This document shows, in pieces, positions 16,826 through 26,642 of a stretch of DNA of 64,000 nucleotides. A program made the position numbers and the translations under genes. Numbering within the stretch: the first letter of the stretch is position 1; each line of letters opens with the position of its first letter. The notes under the pieces were generated by a model. It searched no databases. It saw only the letters and a list, made by a program, of their open reading frames with translations, and was not told where the DNA came from. Location of the stretch: positions 1-64,000 of the forward strand of contig NZ_FNVS01000010.1 in assembly GCF_900108035.1 (NCBI RefSeq), read 5' to 3'. This DNA comes from Parabacteroides chinchillae (GTDB lineage: Bacteria > Bacteroidota > Bacteroidia > Bacteroidales > Tannerellaceae).

Positions 16826-19171
16826 TTATTCAAACATTTTATCAATACCTCCTACGTCTGTCGGTGTATGTTTGGATTCCTCCGAACCGGACGAATTACA
16901 CGGATTAGAAAATTGTTCAGGTACTTCAAATGAGTCATCCTGCGTATAACCTAATGTTTTGTCTGCATATACTTTCTGCATATATAAACCGTATATAGGC
17001 AAAGCCATACTAGCACCTTGTCCTTCTGCCAAACGGTCGAAATGAATGGAACGATCTTCGCCCCCAACCCAACAGCCCGAAACCAAACTTGGTGTGAATC
17101 CAAGGAACCAACCATCAGAATTATTTTGTGTTGTACCTGTCTTTCCTCCCATTGGAGCAGTAATACCGTAGCGGAAACGAACACGGCCACCGGTACCTCC
17201 ATCTATCACACTTCTCAACATATACAACATCTTATAAGAAGCATCTTCAGTCAGCACCTCACTCATTTGAGGGGCAAAATTAGCGATCGTATTACCGTAC
17301 GGATCTTCTATACGAGTCACATACAACGGTTCCACACGAATTCCTTTATTAGCAAATGCCGTATAAGCACTGACCATTTCTCCTACCGACACATCCGGCG
17401 TACCCAGACATACCGAAATTACCGGATCTATATAGTTCTTCAAACCGAACGAATGCAACAAACGGACAAATGTATAAGGAGAAAGCTGACTCATCAGATA
17501 AGCCGTTACCCAGTTATCCGAGTTTTGCAAGCCCCATTGAATAGATACCATTTCGCCAATTCGTTTAGCACTGGCATTGCGCGGAATCCATAAACGTCCG
17601 TTTTCATCCATCAGTTGTTGTTGCACATGTAACATTTCGTCGCAAGGGCTGAAACCTTCTATCATAGCTAATGAATAAAGGAACGGTTTAATTGTTGATC
17701 CTACCTGACGGCGTCCGCCATTTACCATATCATACTGGAAATCATTGTAATCTATTCCGCCCACATAAGCCTTAACCTGACCGGTACGCGGGTCCATAGA
17801 CATAAAAGCAGAACGAAGAAAGCTCTTGTGATAACGGATTGAATCCCAAGGTGACATAATCGTATCAATAGGACCATTCCAGCTAAACACACGCATTTCA
17901 ACCGGTTTTTTAAATTCTTTCCGCATCTCTGTCTCGTTCATACCACTTTTCTTCATCGCCCTGTAACGGTCTGTCTGATGCATTGCACGCATCAACATTG
18001 TATCGACCTGCCCCGTAGATACATCACGAGAAAACGGGGCATAACTACGCCCCTTTTTTTCTTTAAAGAAGCTGGGTTGTAATGTTTGTCCTACATGTTC
18101 ACGCACAGCATCCTCCGCATATTGCTGCATACGCGAATCGATTGTTGTATAGATCTTTAATCCGTCGGTATAAATATTATAATGACTGCCGTCAGTCTTC
18201 TTATTCTTATTACACCAGCCATATAACGGATTAGTAGCCCATGACAAAGAATCTTCTGCATATTTTTGCATTTGCCATGAAGCATAATCACTCCTGTCCG
18301 GTTTTTTAGCAGTCAATGTCAGACGAAGATATTCGCGGAAGTAAGGAGCCAGACCATCCTTATGGTCCATACGGGTAAAATGAACAGTAAGGGGTAATTG
18401 TTTTAGAGAGTCGCATTCCGCTTTCGTAATATATCCGGCCTTTACCATCTGTTCTAATACCGTATTCCGACGTCCCAATGTACGTTTATTGTGGCGTACG
18501 GGGTTAAAATAAGACGGATTTTTGCACATACCTACCAAAGTGGCAGCTTCCTCTATTTTCAGCGTTTTTGGTGTCTTTCCAAAATAAACGCGTGCCGCAG
18601 ATTGGATGCCAACTGCATTATACAGAAAGTCAAATTTATTCAGATACATATTTATGATCTCTTCCTTCGTATAATTTTTCTCCAACTGAACAGCAATTAC
18701 CCATTCAATCGGTTTCTGAAAAAGACGTTCCATAATATTGTCGGCACTCGGAGAAAACAACTGCTTTGCCAATTGTTGTGTAATGGTGCTACCGCCTCCA
18801 CCACTTTTTTGCATCAACAAACCGCGTTTTACAATAGCGCGGAACAAGCCTTGGGCATCAATACCGCTATGTTCTGTAAAACGTATATCTTCGGTAGCTA
18901 TCAATGCTCTTACTAAGTCCGGTGAAAGGTCTTCATAGTTCACATATATACGGTTGTCTTTGCTATGGGCATAACTACCTAAAGTTTTTCCGTCGGAAGA
19001 GATAATTTGTGAAGCATATTTGTCAATCGGATTCTCCAGTTGCTCAACAGGAGGCATATAACCTATTGAACCGTTCGATATTGCAACAAACACCAATGCA
19101 ACCGCACCTAGTGCAATTAGATACAGGACCCAGAATGAAATAATTATACGTTTTGTTATTTTCGAAGCCAT
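16826..19171 (-). CDS. Class A penicillin-binding protein (PBP1A type)
   Basis: This bifunctional peptidoglycan synthase polymerises glycan strands and crosslinks peptides outside the inner membrane. The ATG at 19171 (MASKITKR, 781 residues) is chosen over a TTG at 19219. After one N-terminal transmembrane helix comes the glycosyltransferase 51 domain with the catalytic glutamate in IATEDIRFTEHSG and GGSTITQQLAKQLF. The transpeptidase domain has the nucleophile motif GSTIKPF and the KTGTT box near the C-terminus. It is a single gene with its own promoter at 19262-19269. Confidence 0.93.
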   Translation of the reverse strand: MASKITKRIIISFWVLYLIALGAVALVFVAISNGSIGYMPPVEQLENPIDKYASQIISSDGKTLGSYAHSKDNRIYVNYEDLSPDLVRALIATEDIRFTEHSGIDAQGLFRAIVKRGLLMQKSGGGGSTITQQLAKQLFSPSADNIMERLFQKPIEWVIAVQLEKNYTKEEIINMYLNKFDFLYNAVGIQSAARVYFGKTPKTLKIEEAATLVGMCKNPSYFNPVRHNKRTLGRRNTVLEQMVKAGYITKAECDSLKQLPLTVHFTRMDHKDGLAPYFREYLRLTLTAKKPDRSDYASWQMQKYAEDSLSWATNPLYGWCNKNKKTDGSHYNIYTDGLKIYTTIDSRMQQYAEDAVREHVGQTLQPSFFKEKKGRSYAPFSRDVSTGQVDTMLMRAMHQTDRYRAMKKSGMNETEMRKEFKKPVEMRVFSWNGPIDTIMSPWDSIRYHKSFLRSAFMSMDPRTGQVKAYVGGIDYNDFQYDMVNGGRRQVGSTIKPFLYSLAMIEGFSPCDEMLHVQQQLMDENGRLWIPRNASAKRIGEMVSIQWGLQNSDNWVTAYLMSQLSPYTFVRLLHSFGLKNYIDPVISVCLGTPDVSVGEMVSAYTAFANKGIRVEPLYVTRIEDPYGNTIANFAPQMSEVLTEDASYKMLYMLRSVIDGGTGGRVRFRYGITAPMGGKTGTTQNNSDGWFLGFTPSLVSGCWVGGEDRSIHFDRLAEGQGASMALPIYGLYMQKVYADKTLGYTQDDSFEVPEQFSNPCNSSGSEESKHTPTDVGGIDKMFE

Positions 19172-19261
19172 AAACCTTGGATTAATTGAGAATTGATAAT
19201 CAGAATACTGTTTGCACAAAATTCATTATTATCAATCCGCTATCATCAATTATTTAGTTCG

Positions 19262-19269
19262 CAAAGGTA
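19262..19269 (-). promoter_or_regulatory. -7 box of the PBP1A gene
   Basis: The minus strand reads TACCTTTG, a perfect TAnnTTTG, about 90 bases ahead of the ATG at 19171, in the gap after the yeiH-like gene. No clear -33 element is seen. Confidence 0.45.
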
Positions 19270-19280
19270 ATAAAAAACTA

Positions 19281-20225
19281 TTACAACAACATGATAACGC
19301 CGAGACTGATAAGACCAATAAATATCCAGAGTATTACTCCTTGCACCATCGGACGGATACCGACATTCTTAATTACTCTCCGGGATAATCCTGCACCGAT
19401 CAAGAATAATGTAACCGTCAATCCTTTCTTGGCCAGCCAAACCAAAGCTCCGCTCACTTCCTGGGGAATCGACAAATAAGTATTGGCAATCATTGCCAGA
19501 ATAAAGAAAAAGATAAACCAAGGGATCGTGATTTTTGCACCTTTTTGTTTAAACAGAAACATGGTAACAATTGTCATCGGAATAATCCATAAAGCACGAG
19601 TTAGCTTAACCATCGTAGCTATTTCCAAGGCTTTTTCACCATAAGCAGCACCAGCCCCAACAACAGAGCTGGTATCATGTATTGCAATAGCAGCCCACAT
19701 ACCAAATTGCTCTTGTGTCATTCCCAACAAATGGCCGATTGGAGGAAATATAAACAATGCTATCGCATTTAAGATAAAAATAGTACCAAGCGACATACTC
19801 ATTTCATTATCATTCGCCTTTATAACCGGAGCAACAGCAGCAATAGCACTACCTCCGCAAATAGCTGTTCCGGCAGAAACCAAGTAAGCCGTTTTTCTGT
19901 CCATCATCAAACGTTTACCCAGATACATGCCCAATATCAGAACCGATGCAACAGATACAATCGTAAATACCATACCTTCTTTACCCGTTTGCAATGACTC
20001 ATGCAGATTCATTCCAAACCCTAAGCCAACAACGGAAAACTGTAATAAATATTTAGATGTTTTCTTACTGAATACCGGAAATGGCTGCCCTGCCGTCATT
20101 CCAAAAGCCAATCCCATAAACAAGGCGATTGCAGGAGATATAAACGGCATTAAACATAAAATAAAAAGAAGGATAAAAAACGGCTTATTATACTTGCCAG
20201 GTAGATACTTGAGAGTATTCATCAT
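19281..20225 (-). CDS. YeiH/PSE family membrane protein (putative sulfate exporter)
   Basis: The 314-residue polytopic protein belongs to the UPF0324/PSE family typified by E. coli YeiH; proposed substrates include sulfate, sulfonates and cyanide-related anions, none certain. About ten hydrophobic helices are seen, with the family motifs GTAICGGSAIAA and IHDTSSVVGAGA. The start is taken at the first of two ATGs (20225, 20222) because a promoter box lies upstream at 20258-20265, after the longer frame's start. A LysR gene lies nearby, as for YeiH/YeiE, but an acetyltransferase gene separates them. Confidence 0.85.
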   Translation of the reverse strand: MMNTLKYLPGKYNKPFFILLFILCLMPFISPAIALFMGLAFGMTAGQPFPVFSKKTSKYLLQFSVVGLGFGMNLHESLQTGKEGMVFTIVSVASVLILGMYLGKRLMMDRKTAYLVSAGTAICGGSAIAAVAPVIKANDNEMSMSLGTIFILNAIALFIFPPIGHLLGMTQEQFGMWAAIAIHDTSSVVGAGAAYGEKALEIATMVKLTRALWIIPMTIVTMFLFKQKGAKITIPWFIFFFILAMIANTYLSIPQEVSGALVWLAKKGLTVTLFLIGAGLSRRVIKNVGIRPMVQGVILWIFIGLISLGVIMLL

Positions 20226-20257
20226 TTTCTTATTAATTATTACTTTCAATTGTGGCA

Positions 20258-20290
20258 CAAAGGTATTACAAATGAGCACACTCTACCAAA
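20258..20290 (-). promoter_or_regulatory. Promoter of the yeiH-like gene
   Basis: The minus strand carries TTTG (20287-20290) and a perfect -7 box TACCTTTG (20258-20265) separated by 21 bases. It lies 33 bases before the chosen ATG and decides the start against an upstream alternative. Confidence 0.6.
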
Positions 20291-20459
20291 TAACAATAAT
20301 GAATAGAAAATAACCTGAAGTTATAACAATTATTTTTAAGTCTGATTTTCCGGTTTATAAAACAAAGGGATGTATAAATCGCAAAAAGGACAGATGTGTT
20401 TTTTAGCAGGTTTACAACAAATTGAAATCAAGCCATTTCTGTTTACCAACTTGAATTCC

Positions 20460-20467
20460 TAAATTTG
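20460..20467 (+). promoter_or_regulatory. -7 box of the O-acetyltransferase gene
   Basis: TAAATTTG is a perfect -7 box, 66 bases before the ATG at 20534. The remaining sequence from 20291 to 20459 shows no gene. Confidence 0.45.
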
Positions 20468-20533
20468 CAATCACAAAAGACTTTCGGAAAAATATACGTT
20501 AATACAGAATTATAAACTTGATACTTATAAGAT

Positions 20534-21103
20534 ATGACAGAAAAAGAAAAGATGTTGGCTGGAGAACCTTATGACTGTGGTGATACAGAATTAATCAACA
20601 GATGGCATTTGGCTAAACAGTTACAGAAAGAATATAATAACACTCCGTCCGACAATACGGAAAGACTCTCTGCTTTATTAGATGAACTAATCGGTTCTAG
20701 AGGGAGAAACGTATGGATTGCAGCTCCTTTCTTTGTAGATTACGGGGAAAACATACACATAGGGAACAACGTGGAAATAAATATGAACTGCGTATTTTTA
20801 GACTGCAACACCATAACTATCGGAGACTTTTCCGGGATTGGTCCAGGAGTGCATATTTACACGGTCTTTCATCCCACCGCACCGCATGAACGAATTGGAG
20901 AAAACAGTAGTTTTTGGAAATCACTCACCGCACCCGTCCACATCGGAAAAAACGTTTGGATTGGTGGAGGAAGCATTATTTTGCCAGGTGTAAGCATAGG
21001 AGACGGTACGACAATCGGAGCCGGGAGTGTTGTTACAAAATCTATCCCTGCTAATTGTATCGCTGTGGGAAAATCATGCGAGGTTATAAAAAAAATATTA
21101 TAA
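20534..21103 (+). CDS. Maltose/galactoside-type O-acetyltransferase
   Basis: The 189-residue protein is a left-handed parallel beta-helix acetyltransferase of the Maa/LacA/NodL group, which moves acetyl from acetyl-CoA to a sugar hydroxyl. The N-terminal Mac domain begins MTEKEKMLAGEPYD. Hexapeptide repeats follow (NIHIGNNVEINMNCVFLD, IGDFSGIGPGVHIYTVFHP, GKNVWIGGGSIILPG), with the catalytic histidine in TVFHPT. The acceptor sugar is unknown. It is monocistronic and converges on a lysR gene across array C. Confidence 0.88.
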   Translation: MTEKEKMLAGEPYDCGDTELINRWHLAKQLQKEYNNTPSDNTERLSALLDELIGSRGRNVWIAAPFFVDYGENIHIGNNVEINMNCVFLDCNTITIGDFSGIGPGVHIYTVFHPTAPHERIGENSSFWKSLTAPVHIGKNVWIGGGSIILPGVSIGDGTTIGAGSVVTKSIPANCIAVGKSCEVIKKIL

Positions 21104-21124
21104 AGGCCCGGACACGAAGAACAA

Positions 21125-21190
21125 AAATGATCAGTATCTTTTTTCCAAATCATCGGGATCATTTTATAAAAAGATCGAGATCATTTCCGA
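21125..21190. repeat. Array C: three degenerate palindromic units, 22-bp period
   Basis: Units start at 21125, 21147 and 21169, exactly 22 bp apart. Unit 2 core is AAATCATCGGGATCATTT and unit 3 core AAAAGATCGAGATCATTT, each one mismatch from a perfect dyad. Unit 1 core AAATGATCAGTATCTTTT is more decayed. Spacers are 4 bases (TTCC, TATA, CCGA). It fills the gap between the convergent acetyltransferase and lysR genes and may serve as their bidirectional terminator. Confidence 0.75.
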
Positions 21191-21194
21191 CAAA

Positions 21195-22079
21195 CTAGCA
21201 ATAACGTTCCACGTAACGTATAAAACTTTCCTCCAATCCGCTATTCTGTCCCAAAGGTTCTACAAAAGAAAACATCCGTTCTGCTTTAAAACCATCTATG
21301 TCTATTACTTTAAGAGAGCCGGACATTAACTCGCGTGTAACTGCACGAACAGATAAAATACCTAATGCATCAGAATTTTCAAGAAATAATTTGATACTTT
21401 CCGTACTTCCTAATTGCATTAATACATTCAGTTGTGAAAGCTTGATTTGATGAGTAGTCAAGGCCGTTTCCAACACTTCTAAAGTACCTGATCCGTTTTC
21501 ACGCAACACAAGCGGCAACGAACGCAGTTGTTCAAGAGTAAGTTCATCAAAATGAGCAAATTTACTACCCGTATGGGTAACAACAACCAATTCGTCTTTC
21601 ATAAAAGGACTATAATGCAATGTATTCTGGCGTGTGCTTCCCTCTACCATCCCCAATGTGATTTTACCTTCCCAAAGAGCTTGCTCTATATTGCGGCTAT
21701 TTCCGTTCAGAAGAGATACACGAATATCAGGAAACTTCTTTATAAAAGAAGATAATATAGGAGGCAATACATATTGCGAGATAGTAGTGCTAGCACCTAA
21801 GCGAAGTTCTCCTGAAAAATTATTGGTAAGCAGATTCATTTCAAAATCCAGTTGACGGTAAGCTGATAAAAGAAGATTTGTATGCGACAGCAATAACTCT
21901 CCTGCCCTCGTCAATTTGATACGGCTCCCTACACGTTCAAATAACGGCGTCTTATATTGTACTTCCAACTCATGGATATGTTTGCTTATGGCAGGCTGAC
22001 TTATATACAACTCGCGTGATGCTTTAGTAAAACTCAAATTACATGCTACGCTATGAAAAACTTTAAGGCGAAAATCCAT
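21195..22079 (-). CDS. LysR-family transcriptional regulator
   Basis: The 294-residue regulator has the N-terminal winged helix-turn-helix (LSFTKASRELYISQPAISKHIHELE, about residues 15-40) and a C-terminal effector domain with a CysB/CbbR-like opening (GELRLGASTTISQYVLP). The effector is unknown. By analogy with YeiE it might control the YeiH-like transporter gene 1 kb away, but the two are not divergent. Its promoter overlaps that of the AsmA-like gene in a short shared gap. Confidence 0.88.
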   Translation of the reverse strand: MDFRLKVFHSVACNLSFTKASRELYISQPAISKHIHELEVQYKTPLFERVGSRIKLTRAGELLLSHTNLLLSAYRQLDFEMNLLTNNFSGELRLGASTTISQYVLPPILSSFIKKFPDIRVSLLNGNSRNIEQALWEGKITLGMVEGSTRQNTLHYSPFMKDELVVVTHTGSKFAHFDELTLEQLRSLPLVLRENGSGTLEVLETALTTHQIKLSQLNVLMQLGSTESIKLFLENSDALGILSVRAVTRELMSGSLKVIDIDGFKAERMFSFVEPLGQNSGLEESFIRYVERYC

Positions 22080-22111
22080 GACTTGTTTCGTTTTAAATAA
22101 ACTTATTAATA

Positions 22112-22141
22112 CAAAGATATGCGTTTATTTATATACATTTG
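22112..22141. promoter_or_regulatory. Overlapping divergent promoters of lysR and the AsmA-like gene
   Basis: Minus-strand TATCTTTG (22112-22119) would drive lysR, whose ATG is at 22079. Plus-strand TACATTTG (22134-22141) would drive the AsmA-like gene. The upstream ATG at 22119 for that gene overlaps the lysR box and precedes its own -7 box, so its start must lie downstream, at 22164. Confidence 0.55.
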
Positions 22142-22163
22142 TAAGGCAAAACAAAGAAAGATT

Positions 22164-25100
22164 ATGGCAAAGAGCAAGAAAAAAATATTTATAGTATCTG
22201 CAGTAGTTTTAATTACTCTCTTTTTTATATTACCCACCATCGGATTCGGCGTACTAAAATGGGGGGTTCTCCCTCCCGAAAAACTAACACCTCTGGTAAT
22301 ACAAAAAACAAATGAATTCCTCGACGCACATCTGGAATGCGAAAAAGTAGAACTTACTTATTTTGAGACCTATCCTCATTTGGGCATCCGACTCACCAAT
22401 GGACGGCTAATTTCTCATCTAGGTGAAGACTCCACTATGCACAAAGAGAGTCTGCATATACCATCGGATTCATTATTAAGTTTCCACAACGCAACCATAT
22501 CATTGCGTCCGACCGATTATTTATTTGGTGGAAAAATAACAATAGGTGAAGTAATCATAGACAATCCGCGTTTTTACGGATTTGTTAATAAAGCTGGTAG
22601 AACAAACTGGGATATATATCATAACGAAAATGATAGCACATCTACAGACAACGACAACAAAAAGTCTTTGCCTCCTATAGATTTACAAAAAGTACGCATA
22701 TCAAACGGACATTTCACATACGATGACCGACAACAAGACGTATTTACGGAAATAAAAGGATTCTTCCTTAATATAGATGGTTCACTAACCAAAGGAGAAA
22801 ACACACTGGACATAGAAACAGGAACATCTTCTATTTTATTCCGCAGCCAGGCTTATACACTACAAAATAAACTTGCGTTGAAACTGAAAAGCAGATTACA
22901 ACTCGGCAACAACTACAATACTATTACACTGAAAAATGCTGAATTATTAATCAACTCTCTTCCTTTTACCGCTGATGGATCAATTATCACAATACCGGAT
23001 AGCAAACGTATGCGTATCGATATGGATATGGGATTAAAAATCTCTGACATGAACGACCTGCTTAAATTCATACCCGATGCTTATTTCCAAAATAGGGAAA
23101 AAATGCAGGCAAAAGGAAGTATTATTCTGGATGGAAATATTCATGGAGAATTTGGAGACAGCATAACTCCCTCAGTCAATTTATGTTGCAAAATAAATGA
23201 CGGCTCTTATCACATAAGCGGAATAAAACAGGGAATAGACTCTATACAAATGGATCTGGATATTCATTTGAACGGACAATATCCGGATTCCTCTTACATA
23301 TCTCTGGAAGAATTAACCGTAAAAGGTCAGAACACGTCTTTCAATATGAATGGAAAAGTAACCAATGTGTTCAAAAACCCGGCAATCAATACCCAAATAA
23401 AAGGGCAGGTTGATTTTACACATTTGGCAAAAGAATTTCTAAATCCTGACACCTTATTACTTGAGGGAAAACTGGAAGCTGATCTGAAAGCAATATTTAC
23501 TGTAAACGATATATTAAACAGCCGGTATGGGAAAGTACAAGCCGCCGGTATTTTAAACATTGACCATTTTAAAGCATTCAGCAAACCTTTAGACATGGAT
23601 ATGTATATTGTCGGTACCCGTTTCTTTATAGGTTCGACAAAAAATGAAAGCAAATATCTGAATAAAAAAGGATTGTTGAATGCCACTTTGGCAATCGATA
23701 CAATGAATATAACATATAAAGACGATATAAATACAAAGATCAGGCAATTAGAAATGCAGGCAAACACGACTCCGGTTATTGATACCACTGCTGTAATACC
23801 TTTAGTTGCCGGTATAAAATTCGATCACTTAAGCAGTCGTTTACCTGACTCCGTATGGGTTATTGCAGGACACACATCTTTGCAAGGGGGTATGAAAGCA
23901 TCTGCAACAAACAAACGGATTCCAACAATAGCTGCAACAATTAATGTCGATACATTAAAATACTTCATGTCACCTATACGAACCGGAGCAATTCTAACTG
24001 GCAGTCAATTCAATATTGAAGCTTTACCTTATCGTGAAGCGGCTCAGCAGAGAAGGTTACGGTCTGGCAACTCTCAACAAGTTGTACGTAAACGCACCAA
24101 AACCACTTCACAAGCAAAACAAGATTCTCTGGACTATACAAATAAACTATTACGAAAATGGGAAGCACGCGGAAACGTCAGCTTCAAGCAATTACGGGCA
24201 TTCAGCCACCTTTTTCCTGTTCCGATGCATATGGAACAAACAAGTGTAAAATTCGACACAAATACAGCTACTCTTACAGATGCCCGTCTGCATCTGGGAA
24301 AAAGCGATTTGAAATTAAGCGGAGAAATAAATCATATTCGCCAGGCAATGCTCCGTGGTAGAAAATTAACAGGGAATTTCAATCTCACATCAGACTATAT
24401 AGATTGCAACCAGTTAATGAAAGCTCTGAACAATGGCATGCAATATGCCGAGCAACACCCTGTATCTTCCGAGTTAACAGCACTTAGCAACGGTACTATA
24501 ACCAATATGAACACACAAGATATACAAGCGACCGTAACCGATGCAGAAACCGATTCAACCGATCAGTTATTCATACTTCCGGCAAATATAGATGTTACAC
24601 TTCATACCAACGCAAAGCGCATCGATTTCAAAGACCTGGCATTGGAAAATGTACAAGGAGAAGTTATTTTGCGAGATCAAAGCGTTAATTTGAGCAATTT
24701 AAATATGCACTCAAACATGGGATGTGGAACACTGACCATGGTATATACAGCAAAAAACAAACAAGGTGCCACCGCAGGCTTTGATCTTGATCTGGAACAA
24801 ATCCAGGTGGAAAAACTAATAAGTCTCTACCCTGCCATTGATACATTAGTTCCAATGCTCCGCTCGTTTGAAGGCGTTGTGGATTGCCAAGTTACGGCTA
24901 CCTGCAAAATAGACTCTACAATGTCTGTTATTTTGCCTTCTTTGAATTCGGCCTGTTATTTGCATGGAAAAAACATGGTATTACTAGATGGTGAGACATT
25001 TACCGAAATATCAAAAACACTTATGTTTAAGAACAAAAAGCGTAATATGATAGATAGTATTTCCGTAGATCTCGCCATACATGATGATAAAATAGAAGTA

Positions 25101-25460
25101 TTCCCTTTTTTAGTAGAAATGGACCGTTACAAAGTGGCTGTTGGCGGAACACACAATCTGGATATGACATTCGATTATCATATCTCAGTACTAAAATCCC
25201 CCGTACCATTCAAGCTGGGTATCGATATCAAAGGAAACCTGGATGATTTCAAATACAAAATCGTAAAATGCAAATATAAAGACTTCTTAAAACCAGCAAA
25301 ACAAGCAGAACTGGATAGTACAAGAACTAATATACGGCATAATATACGTGAAGCTATACGGAAACAAATAAAAGAGGCTGCACCGGAATTAGCGGGCAGC
25401 CTTGTAGCAGAACACGTTTCGACACATATACATGCAAAAGCAGAAGAATTGGCCGAATAG
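22164..25460 (+). CDS. AsmA-family inner-membrane-anchored protein
   Basis: The 1098-residue protein starts MAKSKKKIF, followed by one transmembrane helix (about residues 7-29) and a very long periplasmic region of repeating beta-strand segments, the pattern of AsmA/TamB-like proteins now linked to lipid transfer between membranes. The C-terminal segment (YHISVLKSPVPFKLGIDIKGNLDDFKYK...) is the AsmA C-terminal signature. The start at 22164 follows from the promoter position. Its 3' end lies 8 bases from that of the convergent rfbB. The function is inferred from the family only. Confidence 0.82.
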   Translation: MAKSKKKIFIVSAVVLITLFFILPTIGFGVLKWGVLPPEKLTPLVIQKTNEFLDAHLECEKVELTYFETYPHLGIRLTNGRLISHLGEDSTMHKESLHIPSDSLLSFHNATISLRPTDYLFGGKITIGEVIIDNPRFYGFVNKAGRTNWDIYHNENDSTSTDNDNKKSLPPIDLQKVRISNGHFTYDDRQQDVFTEIKGFFLNIDGSLTKGENTLDIETGTSSILFRSQAYTLQNKLALKLKSRLQLGNNYNTITLKNAELLINSLPFTADGSIITIPDSKRMRIDMDMGLKISDMNDLLKFIPDAYFQNREKMQAKGSIILDGNIHGEFGDSITPSVNLCCKINDGSYHISGIKQGIDSIQMDLDIHLNGQYPDSSYISLEELTVKGQNTSFNMNGKVTNVFKNPAINTQIKGQVDFTHLAKEFLNPDTLLLEGKLEADLKAIFTVNDILNSRYGKVQAAGILNIDHFKAFSKPLDMDMYIVGTRFFIGSTKNESKYLNKKGLLNATLAIDTMNITYKDDINTKIRQLEMQANTTPVIDTTAVIPLVAGIKFDHLSSRLPDSVWVIAGHTSLQGGMKASATNKRIPTIAATINVDTLKYFMSPIRTGAILTGSQFNIEALPYREAAQQRRLRSGNSQQVVRKRTKTTSQAKQDSLDYTNKLLRKWEARGNVSFKQLRAFSHLFPVPMHMEQTSVKFDTNTATLTDARLHLGKSDLKLSGEINHIRQAMLRGRKLTGNFNLTSDYIDCNQLMKALNNGMQYAEQHPVSSELTALSNGTITNMNTQDIQATVTDAETDSTDQLFILPANIDVTLHTNAKRIDFKDLALENVQGEVILRDQSVNLSNLNMHSNMGCGTLTMVYTAKNKQGATAGFDLDLEQIQVEKLISLYPAIDTLVPMLRSFEGVVDCQVTATCKIDSTMSVILPSLNSACYLHGKNMVLLDGETFTEISKTLMFKNKKRNMIDSISVDLAIHDDKIEVFPFLVEMDRYKVAVGGTHNLDMTFDYHISVLKSPVPFKLGIDIKGNLDDFKYKIVKCKYKDFLKPAKQAELDSTRTNIRHNIREAIRKQIKEAAPELAGSLVAEHVSTHIHAKAEELAE

Positions 25461-25468
25461 CCGGGAGT

Positions 25469-26617
25469 TTACTTCAATTCTCTTCCGGCATACATTTGTT
25501 CATAATATTTCATATAATCACCACCTGTAATATCTTCTACCCATTTCTGGTTTTCCAAATACCAACGGATTGTCTTTTCGATACCTGCTTCGAAACATGT
25601 TTCGGGAATCCAGCCTAATTCTTTGGTAATTTTAGAAGGATCGATAGCATAACGCTGGTCATGTCCTAAACGGTCTTTTACAAATGTTATCAGATCGTCG
25701 TTAATCCATTCGACAGAGATTCGGCCATCAGCATCTATTTCTCTCTTTTTTAGTATCTGGCGATACTCCGGCTGATCGGTCATCAATTGACGGATTGTAC
25801 GAATTGTTAATTTCACAATTTCAATATTTTGCTTTTCATTATGTCCGCCTACATTATAAACTTCTCCTTCACGTCCATTATGAATAACGGCATCAATTGC
25901 CTTACAGTGATCTTCCACATATAACCAATCACGAACATTTGTTCCATCACCATACACAGGTAGTTTTTTACCTTCCAGTATATTCTTAATGATAAGAGGT
26001 ATCAATTTTTCCGGGAAATGATACGGACCATAATTATTAGAACAACGCGTTATGCTTACAGGCATTTTATACGTCTCAAAATAAGCCTTTACAAACAGAT
26101 CCGCACTAGTCTTTGAAGCACTATAAGGGCTACGCGGATCCAAAGGGGTTGTCTCGTGGAAATAGCCCTCGGTACCCAAACTCCCATATACTTCGTCTGT
26201 AGAAACCTGATGGAAACGAACATCTTTACGCCAGGTAGGATAACCTTGATCGTCTCTTCCCGTCACCCATGCCTGACGGGCTGCATCCAGCAAGTTTTGC
26301 GTACCAAGTATATTAGTGATAAGGAATAATTGAGGGTTCTCTATACTACGGTCCACATGGCTTTCGGCAGCAAAATTAACTACATAATTAAACTGATATT
26401 TGGCAAACAGTTCATCTGCTAATGTCCTGTCACAAATATCACCTTTTACAAACACACAACGATTATTGTCTATATCTGTTGCAATTGTACCCAGATTACC
26501 GGCATATGTCAGCGAATCAAGTATTACCACTTTTATATCCTGATACTTTGCCAACATATATTTAATAAAGTTGGCTCCAATAAAACCGGCTGCACCGGTA
26601 ACCAAATAAGTTTTCAT
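25469..26617 (-). CDS. rfbB: dTDP-glucose 4,6-dehydratase
   Basis: RfbB/RmlB converts dTDP-glucose to dTDP-4-keto-6-deoxyglucose. The 382-residue extended SDR protein has the NAD motif TGAAGFIGANF near the start, the STDEVYGSLG segment with the catalytic Asp-Glu pair, and the YSASK active-site motif. It is somewhat longer than usual (around 350) through insertions such as VTGRDDQGYPTW. It follows rfbC by 25 bases on the same transcript. rfbA and rfbD are not next to it. Confidence 0.95.
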   Translation of the reverse strand: MKTYLVTGAAGFIGANFIKYMLAKYQDIKVVILDSLTYAGNLGTIATDIDNNRCVFVKGDICDRTLADELFAKYQFNYVVNFAAESHVDRSIENPQLFLITNILGTQNLLDAARQAWVTGRDDQGYPTWRKDVRFHQVSTDEVYGSLGTEGYFHETTPLDPRSPYSASKTSADLFVKAYFETYKMPVSITRCSNNYGPYHFPEKLIPLIIKNILEGKKLPVYGDGTNVRDWLYVEDHCKAIDAVIHNGREGEVYNVGGHNEKQNIEIVKLTIRTIRQLMTDQPEYRQILKKREIDADGRISVEWINDDLITFVKDRLGHDQRYAIDPSKITKELGWIPETCFEAGIEKTIRWYLENQKWVEDITGGDYMKYYEQMYAGRELK

Positions 26618-26642
26618 ATTTGTATTCCCTTTAGTATATCGT

